Numbered from the stretch's first letter, positions 22,829 through 32,364 are shown. The stretch: 41,647 nt of DNA from Holosporaceae bacterium (GCA_031282425.1 JAITDT010000016.1:1-41647); one strand, 5' to 3'. Numbers and translations: made by a program. The notes: generated from the sequence alone by a model not told the origin.

Positions 22829-24328
22829 TCATTTAACCTTATCCATCTTTCCAAAAAGCTTTGTTTCACCTAAAGTCTGTATTAGTTTAAATCCATTTTC
22901 TTCCAGTTTTCTGGCAATGGAAGCTTGCGGTTCTCGATGAGATAATACAATAGAATTTTCGTTCATTTTGACAGGGTTAACTTCGCTTATTATCGGGAAA
23001 TCTTGACCTCCATAATAGCGAAGAAACGTTACATGCGAATTATATGGACATAGAAAGTGTTCATAAGGGAAAGCTTTGTCGTCAATCAAATAGAGTGCCT
23101 TTCCCAATTGACACTCCCTGACGATATTTTCAAAAAACAAGTGATCGTTATCCCTATGTTTCCAACATCTTAATACCACTTTGCTCGATGGTATAATTGT
23201 TATAGGCATACATACTAAGGCAAAACAGATCGCGAAAAAACTACGTTTCTTACTTAGGAATACGCACGGCTCATCATAACCGCAAAAGTATCCTTTCTCT
23301 TCCAAGAGAAAAGCTGCAAACGCAGGAATGAACAACAACACCGATGGAAAAAAATAATATGTACTCGCAAACTTAAACATCATGATGGCAATAGCGTATC
23401 CGACTCCAGCGAATAGCAGAGAATCCACGAAAATATATCTTCGGTCTTTTTTTACCAGAATTGAATACGCTCGGATACAAGCGATAATCACCATCAAAAT
23501 TAAAATAGGTTCCCTTCCAAACTGCTTAAAGGGAAGTTCAAAGTAATTAAAAATTATTTGGGCATAGGGCTCGCCAGAGTCTCTGAAAAACAGCCGATAC
23601 ACATAGATTGCCACAAAGATAGCGGAGTTTACCAGCAGTGCGCCATTAAAAATTTTATCTTTGAAAGACAGCTGTCCGCAAATGATATTTACCGCCGCGA
23701 TAATTATAAATACACCAAAAATCGGCTCCTTTAGATAAGTGGCGTAAGCGGCAACCAAAACAGCCAGAAAGTAATGGAGCAGCGACTGTTTCTCCCTCCC
23801 TTTTTGAGTGAATAACATAAAAGCGCTTAACATAAAAAACAACATTCTTTCCGGAAAAATACATGAAACATGAATACGCATAAAGGCTGAAGTCGAAAAT
23901 AGAACTAGCAAGGAAAATACAGAGATAAAGCGATTCTTGCAAATTTTATTCAGAAATTTATGTAGCATGAAACTAGCTAGAATCAGCATGACGCAGTTGT
24001 ATAAATAATGAGCAGTTGCAGTATTGCCGAAAGGCAAAAATAGCAATATGCAGTAGTCGCACAGTCCCAGCGGCCAAAATCGACCGTTACCACTCCATGC
24101 ATGCGATGGTTTTCCAACCGCTGTTGTTCTGAGGAATTGACATTCGTCAACTGCACTCCAAAGGCCGAATGTCCAGTTTGCCTTCCACAATATACAAAAA
24201 CAGATTCCTACGAGAACTACCGCTAAAATTACGTCGCTGATCTTTTTGTTAGTAATTTCACAGCTGTTAATTCTTAAAATTCGTCGTAAGTATGACATTT
24301 CAATAAACGCCTTCGTTGAGAGCGCCAA
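22829..24328 (-). CDS. Polytopic membrane protein, GT-C-like, unknown function
   Basis: A 499-aa protein with about ten hydrophobic segments and a soluble C-terminal domain of roughly 110 residues. The first long loop after the first membrane helix holds FGLWSAVDECQFLRTT (Asp61-Glu62) and SGNGRFWPLGLCDY. An acidic pair in the first loop and the overall layout fit GT-C glycosyltransferase-like proteins, but no diagnostic family motif was recognised. The start may instead be the methionine 30 bases downstream (24298). It stands alone, followed by a hairpin. A role in envelope polysaccharide or glycan assembly is possible and unproven. Confidence 0.6.
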   Translation of the reverse strand: MALSTKAFIEMSYLRRILRINSCEITNKKISDVILAVVLVGICFCILWKANWTFGLWSAVDECQFLRTTAVGKPSHAWSGNGRFWPLGLCDYCILLFLPFGNTATAHYLYNCVMLILASFMLHKFLNKICKNRFISVFSLLVLFSTSAFMRIHVSCIFPERMLFFMLSAFMLFTQKGREKQSLLHYFLAVLVAAYATYLKEPIFGVFIIIAAVNIICGQLSFKDKIFNGALLVNSAIFVAIYVYRLFFRDSGEPYAQIIFNYFELPFKQFGREPILILMVIIACIRAYSILVKKDRRYIFVDSLLFAGVGYAIAIMMFKFASTYYFFPSVLLFIPAFAAFLLEEKGYFCGYDEPCVFLSKKRSFFAICFALVCMPITIIPSSKVVLRCWKHRDNDHLFFENIVRECQLGKALYLIDDKAFPYEHFLCPYNSHVTFLRYYGGQDFPIISEVNPVKMNENSIVLSHREPQASIARKLEENGFKLIQTLGETKLFGKMDKVK

Positions 24329-24561
24329 AAAACTACCATATAAAGTCTGATACGTCTATGACTTAATTAAGCATATGATCCCATATTGAGATGGACTTAG
24401 CGTATACCGCTGTAAGATTTTTATTATTACCGCCAGAAATGTATTGCTCGCTAAATTTGCTCTCGTGAAAGCCGAATCCACCAGTACTCCATAGACCGGA
24501 ACGAGAGACGTCTTACCGTTCTCGCGGAAGGAAATCGCCGAAAGAAAGCCTATTGGCCACA
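24329..24561. other. Gap with no credible gene
   Basis: No recognisable coding signal. The plus-strand frame that leads into the duplicated SPOR segment stays open backwards to about 24500 (TRDVLPFSRKEIAERKPIGH) but does not resemble the intact SPOR protein there, so the older part of the duplicate is either lost or heavily decayed. Confidence 0.4.
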
Positions 24562-24624
24562 AAACCGTCCCGACGCTTTCGGTTGCTCCAGCATATCCAG
24601 CTATGTAACACGAAACAGCAAATG
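24562..24624 (+). pseudogene. Decayed duplicate of the SPOR gene 3' end, copy B
   Basis: The plus strand reads HKTVPTLSVAPAYPAM and a stop, against HQTTPTLPVTPAYPAM and a stop at the end of the SPOR-like gene 2.6 kb upstream. Similarity continues 16 bases past the stop and ends where the intact locus turns G-rich. No SPOR domain is present in front of it. It is read as the surviving end of a paralogue or a segmental duplication. The minus-strand reading frame across it is taken to be spurious. Confidence 0.7.
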
Positions 24625-24765
24625 AAAAGAGATAGTATCGAACGAAATCTCTAAGCTTTCGATAACAATAACTCCAAAGCGACATTGTGGACATATTTCA
24701 ATGGCTCCCAACATCAACTAGCGACGCGTTTTAGTAATGCATACTTTTCCAGAACCTTGTATTAC
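24625..24765. other. Short gap before pyk, nothing recognised
   Basis: No gene, repeat or clear terminator was recognised between the duplicated segment and the 3' end of pyk. Confidence 0.4.
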
Positions 24766-26154
24766 TTACATTTCGCAAATTGTGACTGAATTGCCTGAGA
24801 TATTATTTAAAACAACGATATTGTCGCCGACGGTAGCACATTTGAGTTCTGACACAATATATCTGGCAGTTCTGTTCATCTGTTCAGTCTTAAATTCTTT
24901 TTTTGCCACTATCGCAAAAATCCCGCAACATAGGCCGACTTTGTCGGCTAATTTGGGTGACTCGGTAACGAATATCACTGGAATTCTTGGTCGCAGACGC
25001 GCACAGCGACACGCGGCTTCAAAGGAATCAGAAAACATTACAACGGCAACGGCGTCGGAATACTCCGCAGCATCCTTTGCTGCTACGCAGACAGCGTCGA
25101 GTACCATCTTTTGCGGTGAAAAATCCTCACTTTCAAGTGCTTTCAATGTATCGAACTCCGTTTTTTCTACGATCTTGCTCATAATTCTTACCGCTTCAAA
25201 CGGATACAAGCCAGTCGCAGTTTCGGCTGAGAGCATAACAACGTCCGCTCCTTGATGAATGGCATTTGCCACATCTGATACTTCAGCTCTTGTCGGAACG
25301 GGGGAAGAAACCATAGACTCCAACATCTGGGTCGCTATTATCACAGGACGTCCCCTTCTTCTACAGACTTTTACGGCATTTCGCTGAATACCGGGAAGAT
25401 CCTCTTGATTCATTTCAACGCCCAGATCTCCGCGCGCTATCATCAAAGCGTCGGATGCATCCACAATAGGCTCCAGCTCGGTAACAGCCAGCGGTTTTTC
25501 TAATTTTGAAACTATTCCGGCTCGTCCATTAATTAAACTCTTGGCTTTTTCAACGTCTTCAACGCTTTGAACAAAAGACAGGGCTACCCAATCCACACCA
25601 AGATCCATAGCAAAATCCAGATCTTTCAAGTCTTTTTCCGTAAGACTAGGCACCGGCAACATTATGTTTGGTACATTTACTCCCTTTCTATCGGACAATT
25701 GTCCACCCACCAGAATTTTTGCATCCACAAAGGTTTTTTCCACAGCAACGACTTCCAGCTTCAATTTACCATCGTCCAATAACAATAGAGTTCCAACCTG
25801 AAACGCAGCTAAAATCTCCGTATGAGGAAAGTAAACTCTCTGAGAATTGCCTTTTTCTGGGTTTATATCCAACCGAAACATTTCACCTTCTTTTAGAAGA
25901 GTTTGACCATTTTCAAAAGTTCCTATTCTCAACTTCGGCCCTTGTAAATCAGCTAAAATCGTTGGATAAATGCGATGTTTTTGTCCGATGGTTCGGATGG
26001 CTCCATAGACTTTTGCATGATCATCGTGGGTTCCATGCGAGAAATTCAATCGAAATATATCGATTCCGTAGAGACACAATTTCTCTAAACTTTCTAAACT
26101 ATTGGTGGCCGGACCAATGGTGGCCATTATTTTTCCTTTACGATTATATCTCAT
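24766..26154 (-). CDS. pyk: Pyruvate kinase
   Basis: A 462-aa glycolytic enzyme making ATP and pyruvate from phosphoenolpyruvate. The order of motifs is standard: KIMATIGPATNSLESLEKL and FRLNFSHGTHDDH at the N terminus, LADLQGPKLRIG, the catalytic SKLEKPLAVTELEPIVDASD, MIARGDLGVEM and VIIATQMLESMVSSPVPTRA, then DVANAIHQGADVVMLSAETA. The C-terminal regulatory domain is complete (CARLRPRIPVIFVTES). Presence of pyruvate kinase indicates retention of at least lower glycolysis, which matters because many related intracellular bacteria lost it. It is adjacent to, but separated by 51 bases from, the RND pump genes upstream on the same strand. Confidence 0.96.
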   Translation of the reverse strand: MRYNRKGKIMATIGPATNSLESLEKLCLYGIDIFRLNFSHGTHDDHAKVYGAIRTIGQKHRIYPTILADLQGPKLRIGTFENGQTLLKEGEMFRLDINPEKGNSQRVYFPHTEILAAFQVGTLLLLDDGKLKLEVVAVEKTFVDAKILVGGQLSDRKGVNVPNIMLPVPSLTEKDLKDLDFAMDLGVDWVALSFVQSVEDVEKAKSLINGRAGIVSKLEKPLAVTELEPIVDASDALMIARGDLGVEMNQEDLPGIQRNAVKVCRRRGRPVIIATQMLESMVSSPVPTRAEVSDVANAIHQGADVVMLSAETATGLYPFEAVRIMSKIVEKTEFDTLKALESEDFSPQKMVLDAVCVAAKDAAEYSDAVAVVMFSDSFEAACRCARLRPRIPVIFVTESPKLADKVGLCCGIFAIVAKKEFKTEQMNRTARYIVSELKCATVGDNIVVLNNISGNSVTICEM

Positions 26155-26205
26155 TTTTTTTCACCCGAGCCTACGGCAAACTATAATTTATTTTAAATAG
26201 CGCCG

Positions 26206-29200
26206 CTACTCCACTTCTTCACTTTTTTGTCGCGCTCTTGATAGCAGTAAATAAATCGCTGGAACCACAAACAACGTGAAGACTGTTCCAACAGACATGC
26301 CTCCCACAATTACCAGTCCAATTTGTCGTCTGGCGCTGGCTCCAGCTCCGGATGCCAAAGCCAGTGGTATTGCGCCAATGACCATGGCAAATGTCGTCAT
26401 CAGAATTGGCCGCAAGCGAAGATATGCCGCTTGTTTAATGGCCTCGATGCGGGCTTTGCCTTGCTCAACTAATTTGTTTGCAAAATCCACAATAAGAATC
26501 CCGTGTTTAGTAATTAGACCTATCAAAGTTACCAATCCCACTTTGGAATATATATTCAAACTACCGTCAGGGAATACGTACAATGTTATGAGCGCTCCAG
26601 TGATGGAGAATGGCACGCTCAGCATAATTATTAGCGGATCGATGAAACTCTCAAATTGCGCCGCTAAAACCAGGAACACAAAAATCAGCGCCAAAGCAAA
26701 AACCATGACAATCTGTTTACTTTCCTCTAAGTAATTTTTCGTTTCACCGGAGAATGTCAATTGAATTGTATCCGGAAGATACTTATCCTTGAATTGAATT
26801 AAGTCCTTTACCACACCGCCCAAATTATAGCCTTTTGCTATGTTTCCAAAAGCCACAATCGATAGCATCTGATTATGGTGATTCAATCCCATCGGAGAAG
26901 ACCGTTCTTTTATCTCGATGAGATCTGAAATGGACACCATTTTAATTTCATTATCCTGAGAATATAATTTTGATTTGACCAAAATTCTTGAAAGATCCTC
27001 TGGCGATTGACGTAGTTTTTGCTCCGCCTGCACAAATAATTCGTCCCTATTAGCCTCTCGCTGCACATTTGCCGCTTTAATTCCTTTGACAAAGCATTCG
27101 ATCGTTTCGATGACATCTTTTACCGTTACCCCCAAAGACGCAGCTTTGTCTCTATTCACCGAAATCACATACTCCTGCTGAGGAGGTAATATCGATGAAT
27201 TTAATGGATGCTGAACGCCAGGATAATGCGTTTGTAGAGATAATAAAAATTTTCTCCCGTATTTTTCCAGATATTCGTAGTTTTGATTAGTCTGCAAAAT
27301 GAAATTCACCGTATCCTTGTTAGACGCGCCAAATCCCGCAGATGCTGAGCATGGTACCTCAGTAACTTCTTTCAAAAAAGGGCGAATTACCTCTGCAATT
27401 TCTTTGGAGGATTTGTTTCGATCTTCCCAGTCAACCAGCTGAACAAATCCTTCAATTTTGGAAGTGTCGGCACTAAGCCAGATGTTTTTAAGAAACGGCG
27501 TCTGAGCCAAAGTTACATTGACTTTCTTAGCCGAATCCTCCATAAAACTATAGCTTGCTCCGATGGGCGCATTTCCATGAATACCGACAAGTCCCGTATC
27601 CTCCGAAGGGCGGCTTTCTGATGGCAGAATATTGGTTAACATTGCTCCCAGAATTGCAACGGCGCCTCCGATTCCCAGCACTACTGTTTTTTTCTCCAAT
27701 GCATATGTCAGCGCCTGTATGTATTCTGATTCCAATAAGGTTAAAATGTGTTCCTGATAGTTCGTCGCTTTTTTCCATAGCCCTTTCGCTTTTTTCTTCC
27801 TATCGGCGCTGATTAACTTCGAACACATCATAGGGGTAAGCGTAACAGCTACGAATCCAGATATTAAAACAGCCCCCGCCAATGTCAGTGCAAATTCTCG
27901 AAAACAACGCCCAACGGTGCCAGGAGTAAGCGCTATTGGTATATAGGCGATAGCCAACGTCAGCGTCATGGCCACTACGGAAAAAAATATCTCCTTCGAA
28001 CCAACAATAGTGGCTTTAATTCTGGATAATCCGCGCTCCATATGCCGATGAACGTTCTCTAATACAACAATGGCATCATCAACCACTAAACCTACAGCCA
28101 AAACCATAGCCAGAAGCGTAAATGTGTTTATGGAAAAACCAAACGCCAATAATAGTATCAGCGTTCCCAGCAGCGATACCGGTATCGTTACGATGGGTAT
28201 TAACGTGGCTCGAAAAGACCATAAAAACAAAAAAACCACAAAAACAACTAGAAACGTTGCTTCAAAAATGGCCCTATAAACATTGTTAAGCGAAGCTTTA
28301 ATATCGTTTGCCTCGTCCATTGCAATGACGGCCTTTACCCCGCTGGGGAGCATATCATTTATTTCTGGCATGGCTTTCCTGACGGCAGCGCTAAGATCTA
28401 TCGGATTAGCGGTTGACTGCTTGGTAATGGATACCGTCACGCATTCCTTGCCATTGAACCACGCGCCAGAGCGAATATCATCGGATATCAGCTTTGATTT
28501 TCCAATGTCTTTTATTCTTACGATCTTTCCTCTGCCATTGGATGGTAACACTATCTCATCGAATTCTTGAGGTTTCGTAAGCTCGCCGTTGGCTGTAAGC
28601 ATATATTCTCGATCTTTGCTTATGAGACGACCGCAGGGTCTTTGAATGTGCTGCGCCATGATGGCCTCAACTACGTCCGCCGGCGCATACCCATAGGCCG
28701 CTAGCCCCTGCGGATCAATGAATACCCTCATTGTTTTTATATTTCCACCGGATAGAAACACATGTCCCACGCCGGATAGCATTTCGAACTTCGATTTAAT
28801 ATATTTTTCAATGTAGTCTCGAAGATCATCAATAGTATGTCGTTCGCTGGTAAATCCTATGTAAATGCCTGGATTAGAGTCCGTATTGCCTTTGCGAATT
28901 ATGGACTCTGGAATACCGTGCGGCAGCTGATTACGCACAAGCGATAATCGATCCCTCACATCGGACGCCGCGCCGTCTGGCGTTCGTTCCGGTGCAAACT
29001 CAATAGTAATTTCGCTCTTTTGGTTAGAGCTATGCGAGCGTATTAATTCAACGCCAGGTATAGTGGCAAACTGTCCTTCTAAAATCTTAGTAATTTGCAT
29101 TTCTACGACTTTTGGACTAGCTCCGGGAAATTCCGATTCTACCACGATAATCGATCTCTCTATACGCGGATCTTTTTGTACCTGAAGCTTCGTTTGACAC

Positions 29201-29280
29201 ACAATACCTAACACCACGATTATCAACGTCAAGACCGTAGAAAAAACTGGCCTTCTGATACAGATTTCTGTCAGCTCCAT
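26206..29280 (-). CDS. RND efflux transporter permease (AcrB/MexB-type, HAE family)
   Basis: A 1024-aa inner-membrane proton-driven pump. Features: the N-terminal helix FSTVLTLIIVVLGI, pore domain with VQKDPRIERSIIVVESEFPG, the proton-relay motif VGLVVDDAIVVLENVHRHME in helix 4, and the helix 10 segment LITKHGILIVDFANKL with its lysine. Twelve membrane segments are arranged in two repeats. It follows the adaptor gene by 3 bases, so the two form an efflux unit. The outer-membrane channel (TolC-like) is not in the window. Substrates cannot be read; the sequence groups with the drug/solvent exporters, not the heavy-metal exporters, which carry a different helix-4 motif. Confidence 0.93.
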   Translation of the reverse strand: MELTEICIRRPVFSTVLTLIIVVLGIVCQTKLQVQKDPRIERSIIVVESEFPGASPKVVEMQITKILEGQFATIPGVELIRSHSSNQKSEITIEFAPERTPDGAASDVRDRLSLVRNQLPHGIPESIIRKGNTDSNPGIYIGFTSERHTIDDLRDYIEKYIKSKFEMLSGVGHVFLSGGNIKTMRVFIDPQGLAAYGYAPADVVEAIMAQHIQRPCGRLISKDREYMLTANGELTKPQEFDEIVLPSNGRGKIVRIKDIGKSKLISDDIRSGAWFNGKECVTVSITKQSTANPIDLSAAVRKAMPEINDMLPSGVKAVIAMDEANDIKASLNNVYRAIFEATFLVVFVVFLFLWSFRATLIPIVTIPVSLLGTLILLLAFGFSINTFTLLAMVLAVGLVVDDAIVVLENVHRHMERGLSRIKATIVGSKEIFFSVVAMTLTLAIAYIPIALTPGTVGRCFREFALTLAGAVLISGFVAVTLTPMMCSKLISADRKKKAKGLWKKATNYQEHILTLLESEYIQALTYALEKKTVVLGIGGAVAILGAMLTNILPSESRPSEDTGLVGIHGNAPIGASYSFMEDSAKKVNVTLAQTPFLKNIWLSADTSKIEGFVQLVDWEDRNKSSKEIAEVIRPFLKEVTEVPCSASAGFGASNKDTVNFILQTNQNYEYLEKYGRKFLLSLQTHYPGVQHPLNSSILPPQQEYVISVNRDKAASLGVTVKDVIETIECFVKGIKAANVQREANRDELFVQAEQKLRQSPEDLSRILVKSKLYSQDNEIKMVSISDLIEIKERSSPMGLNHHNQMLSIVAFGNIAKGYNLGGVVKDLIQFKDKYLPDTIQLTFSGETKNYLEESKQIVMVFALALIFVFLVLAAQFESFIDPLIIMLSVPFSITGALITLYVFPDGSLNIYSKVGLVTLIGLITKHGILIVDFANKLVEQGKARIEAIKQAAYLRLRPILMTTFAMVIGAIPLALASGAGASARRQIGLVIVGGMSVGTVFTLFVVPAIYLLLSRARQKSEEVE

Positions 29281-29283
29281 AAA

Positions 29284-30456
29284 TTACTTTCCATGCTTTT
29301 TTTGCTGCACATTCTTGCCATTTTGCGCTCGGTTATATGCTTTCTCCTTAATGGCTTTAACAATATCTGACATGGAAGCATTATTTTTGATCTTAACTTC
29401 TTTTCCATCCAAAACATTCGCTTGACCACTGGTAATTACGATATCTCCGTCGCTTATTCCGCTAACGATCTCTACGTTACCATCGCGGCGTACTCCCACC
29501 GTAACAAGCGTTCTGATCGCTATACCTTCCGCCACTTTAAACAATACGTCTTCGTCACCAATCTTTTCTAAAGCGCTCTCGGGAATCACGATACCTTGCT
29601 GATCGCCATCGACTTGTATCTTCACGCTGACAAACCTTCCCGGTCTTAGCGTTCGCATTATCGATTCAACATCTTCCGGCACATCCAACGTAGCTCTAAC
29701 GTCAAAGCTATGAGTCACTCTATCGCTTTCTGGATCGATGGCGGAAATTACCGCTTTATACGTCTTGGCACTGTCTCCTCCGACAGAAACCTGTATTTCC
29801 TGCCCTACATAAACTTTTTCAATATCGACTTCTGCCACTTTGAAATCGACCTTTGGTGGATGGCAGTCAACTATCTTCAGTAAGTCATTTCCGGGAGCGA
29901 CGATTTGCCCTTTGCTAATTTCTCGTAATCCTACAGTTCCCCCGAAAGGCGCATGAATCTTATGTTTCTCCAACTGTGTCTTGTAGGCGAAGACACGCGC
30001 CTTCGCCATGCTCATTTCGGCCTTTTTGGAATCTCTTTGAACTCGCGCCATGACTCCTTTATCCGCCAATTTTTCTATGGGTTCAAATTCACATTTTGCC
30101 TTTTGATACTGCGCTTCCGCTTCCATTAATTGAGCTTTTGCCGAAGCGTCGTCTAGTTCAACCAGAAGATCGTTTTCCTTAACAAGAGCGCCTTCTGAAA
30201 AGCAAATTTTGTCTACTTTGGCATTGACTTCAGATTTTATCACAACAGAGTCAAACGGCCTCAAAGTTCCGATGGTATTTATATACTTGGATACGGGACC
30301 AAAAATGGCTTTGCTGACAGTTACAGATGGTGGTTCAAACGTGAACTTACTCTCTTGCCTGCTTTTTGCTCTATACAGCTGCAAGCAGACGAACAGCGTA
30401 ACTACAAAGACGAATGCCCATAAAATTGTTATTTTTTTACCGAAAAAAAATTTCAC
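29284..30456 (-). CDS. RND efflux periplasmic adaptor (membrane fusion protein)
   Basis: A 390-aa HlyD/AcrA-type adaptor. A single N-terminal membrane helix (ITILWAFVFVVTLFVCLQLY) is followed by a split biotinyl-lipoyl domain with VKENDLLVELDDASAKAQL and IHAPFGGTVGLREISKGQIV, a short alpha-hairpin (residues about 100-150) and beta-barrel segments such as FKVAEVDIEKVYVGQEIQVS. It ends with a lysine/glutamine-rich tail. The start is uncertain. GTG at 30456 is preferred because GGTGAG lies just before it; longer versions would run into tRNA-Pro. It pairs with the permease gene 3 bases downstream. Confidence 0.88.
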   Translation of the reverse strand: MKFFFGKKITILWAFVFVVTLFVCLQLYRAKSRQESKFTFEPPSVTVSKAIFGPVSKYINTIGTLRPFDSVVIKSEVNAKVDKICFSEGALVKENDLLVELDDASAKAQLMEAEAQYQKAKCEFEPIEKLADKGVMARVQRDSKKAEMSMAKARVFAYKTQLEKHKIHAPFGGTVGLREISKGQIVAPGNDLLKIVDCHPPKVDFKVAEVDIEKVYVGQEIQVSVGGDSAKTYKAVISAIDPESDRVTHSFDVRATLDVPEDVESIMRTLRPGRFVSVKIQVDGDQQGIVIPESALEKIGDEDVLFKVAEGIAIRTLVTVGVRRDGNVEIVSGISDGDIVITSGQANVLDGKEVKIKNNASMSDIVKAIKEKAYNRAQNGKNVQQKKHGK

Positions 30457-30477
30457 ATCACTCACCGCTTTTAAACA

Positions 30478-30554
30478 TGGTCGGAGCAAGAGGATTCGAA
30501 CCTCCGACCCCAGCCTCCCGAAGGCTGTGCTCTACCAGGCTGAGCTATGCTCCG
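30478..30554 (-). tRNA. tRNA-Pro (anticodon CGG)
   Basis: On the minus strand it starts CGGAGCA and ends TGCTCCG-A-CCA, with CCA encoded. The anticodon stem-loop CAGCC-TTCGGGA-GGCTG gives anticodon CGG (reads CCG). TAGCTCAGCCTGGTAGAGCA is the D arm and GGTTCGAATCC the T loop. It sits 21 bases before the efflux adaptor gene on the same strand. Confidence 0.95.
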
Positions 30555-30720
30555 ACACTCTCAAATTTCTCCGCTAGAAATTCATCAAGACGATATATTA
30601 TAGTGATTTTTTTCAAAAACACTAGAAAGATTTTGATTGTTCAAACAAATGTAGATAATGCCAGATAAAATCTCTGAAATTTCAATAAAATTACCAATTC
30701 CAATATTAGTAGGCAGATTC

Positions 30721-30749
30721 TTGATTACGCGCTGGTTTTTCTATATTGT
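30721..30749 (+). promoter_or_regulatory. Candidate promoter of the murA unit
   Basis: TTGATT (30721-30726) and TATTGT (30744-30749) with a 17-base spacer, 25 bases before the murA start. Both boxes match four of six consensus bases. It is the best pair in the gap between divergent tRNA-Pro and murA. Confidence 0.45.
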
Positions 30750-30774
30750 AAAGTGATCGTTTTAGGATGTGGTA

Positions 30775-32049
30775 GTGGTTAAAATAAAAGTATACGGAAA
30801 TCAAAAAGTAGAAGGCGTTATTCCAATTTCCGGAGCCAAAAATGCTGCTCTGCCATTGATGGCCGCATCCATATTATCAAACAATGGGCTAAAGCTGAAA
30901 AACGTCCCACCGTTGCTGGATGTCGATAACATGTTATGTCTATTGGAGAATTTAGGAGTAATATGTCAGGTAGATCAGGAAAATACGTTCGCTAACTCCA
31001 TCAGTTTAAAAACAGACGCTATCTACAACTTCTTAGCGCCCTACGATATGGTCAAGAAAATGCGGGCTTCCATATTGGTGTTAGGATCTTTGCTGGCGAG
31101 ATATGGCAGATGTAAGGTTTCATTACCAGGAGGGTGTGCAATTGGCGTGAGGCCAATCGATCTTCATTTGAAGGGAATGGAAGCCTTGGGAGCGAAGGTA
31201 GAGCTGCGAGATGGATATATCTGTGCCTCTACTGATAAAGGGCTCCGTGGCGTCGAGTACAAGTTTCCAATTGTGACTGTCACGGGAACGGAAAATATCA
31301 TGATGGCAGCCACTTTGGCGGAGGGAACGACGGTGCTTAAGAACTCCGCGCAAGAGCCTGAGGTGGTGGATCTAGCTAATTGTTTAAACAAGATGGGAGC
31401 AAAAATTTCCGGCCAAGGTACGAAGGTTATCAGCATTAAAGGCGTTTCCGACCTACATTGGACAGAGCATAACGTGCTGCCGGATCGTATTGAAGCCGGA
31501 TCGTATATGATTGCTGCGGGAATCACAAAAGGATGTATTGACCTCCAAGGAGGTAATTTTAGAGAACTGTTGCCGGCGTTTATTGAAAAAATGAAGCAAG
31601 TTGGTTTAACTTTTTGCGATATTGACGGAGGTATTCGGGTGCAAACGACTGGAGCGCTTGAGCCAGCGTGCATCAATACTGCGCCGCACCCAGGATTTCC
31701 AACAGACTTACAAGCCCAAACGATGGCTATGCTTTGCATAGTTAACGGAGAATCCTACATAACGGAAAATATCTGGGAAAATAGATTCATGCATGCTGCC
31801 GAGTTAGCGCGAATGGGCGCCGATATTACTCTCACCGGTCATACGGCTCGTATACGAGGAGTACCTCTGCTGCATGGAGCTCCCGTCATGTCAACGGATC
31901 TACGCGCATCATTTTCTCTTTTGTTGGCAGCGTTGGCGGCCAAGGGAGAATCTATTGTCGATCGGGTATATCATCTGGAGAGAGGGTATTGTTGTATTGT
32001 GGAAAAATTGGCGAGATGTGGCGTTGTGATTGACAAAATAAAGCATTAA
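30775..32049 (+). CDS. murA: UDP-N-acetylglucosamine 1-carboxyvinyltransferase
   Basis: A 424-aa enzyme that transfers enolpyruvate from PEP to UDP-GlcNAc, the first committed step of peptidoglycan synthesis. The opening GVIPISGAKNAALPLMAAS carries the conserved lysine-asparagine pair, and LPGGCAIGVRPIDLHLKGM contains the active-site cysteine (about residue 121), the fosfomycin target. GTENIMMAATLAEG and HPGFPTDLQAQTMAML are also standard. GTG at 30775 is favoured over GTG at 30769 because AGGA lies 7 bases before it. It heads a plus-strand run with trxA and rsmG. Confidence 0.95.
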   Translation: MVKIKVYGNQKVEGVIPISGAKNAALPLMAASILSNNGLKLKNVPPLLDVDNMLCLLENLGVICQVDQENTFANSISLKTDAIYNFLAPYDMVKKMRASILVLGSLLARYGRCKVSLPGGCAIGVRPIDLHLKGMEALGAKVELRDGYICASTDKGLRGVEYKFPIVTVTGTENIMMAATLAEGTTVLKNSAQEPEVVDLANCLNKMGAKISGQGTKVISIKGVSDLHWTEHNVLPDRIEAGSYMIAAGITKGCIDLQGGNFRELLPAFIEKMKQVGLTFCDIDGGIRVQTTGALEPACINTAPHPGFPTDLQAQTMAMLCIVNGESYITENIWENRFMHAAELARMGADITLTGHTARIRGVPLLHGAPVMSTDLRASFSLLLAALAAKGESIVDRVYHLERGYCCIVEKLARCGVVIDKIKH

Positions 32050-32058
32050 GAGGGAAAA

Positions 32059-32364
32059 ATGAAAATAGTGGATGAGAAAAATTTCAAAGCAGAAGCGTTG
32101 GATGTAGAGTTTGTCGTGGTAGATTTCTACGCAGATTGGTGTGGACCATGCCGTGTAATTGCGCCATTATTGAATGAAATCAAATCTGAGTTAAATATAA
32201 AAATAGTAAAAGTTAACATCGATGAAAGTCCAAGCATAGCGACCAAATATAATGTCATGAGCATACCAACATTAATGATATTTAAGCGTGGAGAAAAAAG
32301 TGCGGTTATTACGGGTGCGGCGTCGAAAACAAGACTCGCGGACTGGATAAGCTCGCATCTATAA
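32059..32364 (+). CDS. trxA: Thioredoxin
   Basis: A 101-aa disulfide reductase with the WCGPC active site (Cys28, Cys31) after VVVDFYADWCGPCRVIAPLL, the conserved cis-proline in MSIPTLMIF, and standard length. AGAGGG precedes the ATG. It follows murA by 9 bases and precedes rsmG by 8, so it is part of one transcript. In many alphaproteobacteria trxA neighbours addAB, as it does here. Thioredoxin is a likely electron donor for ribonucleotide reductase and, if the NrdD here is of the thioredoxin-using type, the pair would be functionally linked. Confidence 0.97.
   Translation: MKIVDEKNFKAEALDVEFVVVDFYADWCGPCRVIAPLLNEIKSELNIKIVKVNIDESPSIATKYNVMSIPTLMIFKRGEKSAVITGAASKTRLADWISSHL

Noticed and set aside
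24356-24694. 112-codon minus-strand frame with hydrophobic stretches, superficially like a small membrane protein
   Set aside because: It runs antisense through the duplicated SPOR gene end, whose plus-strand frame is the one conserved between the two copies; no ribosome binding site seen.
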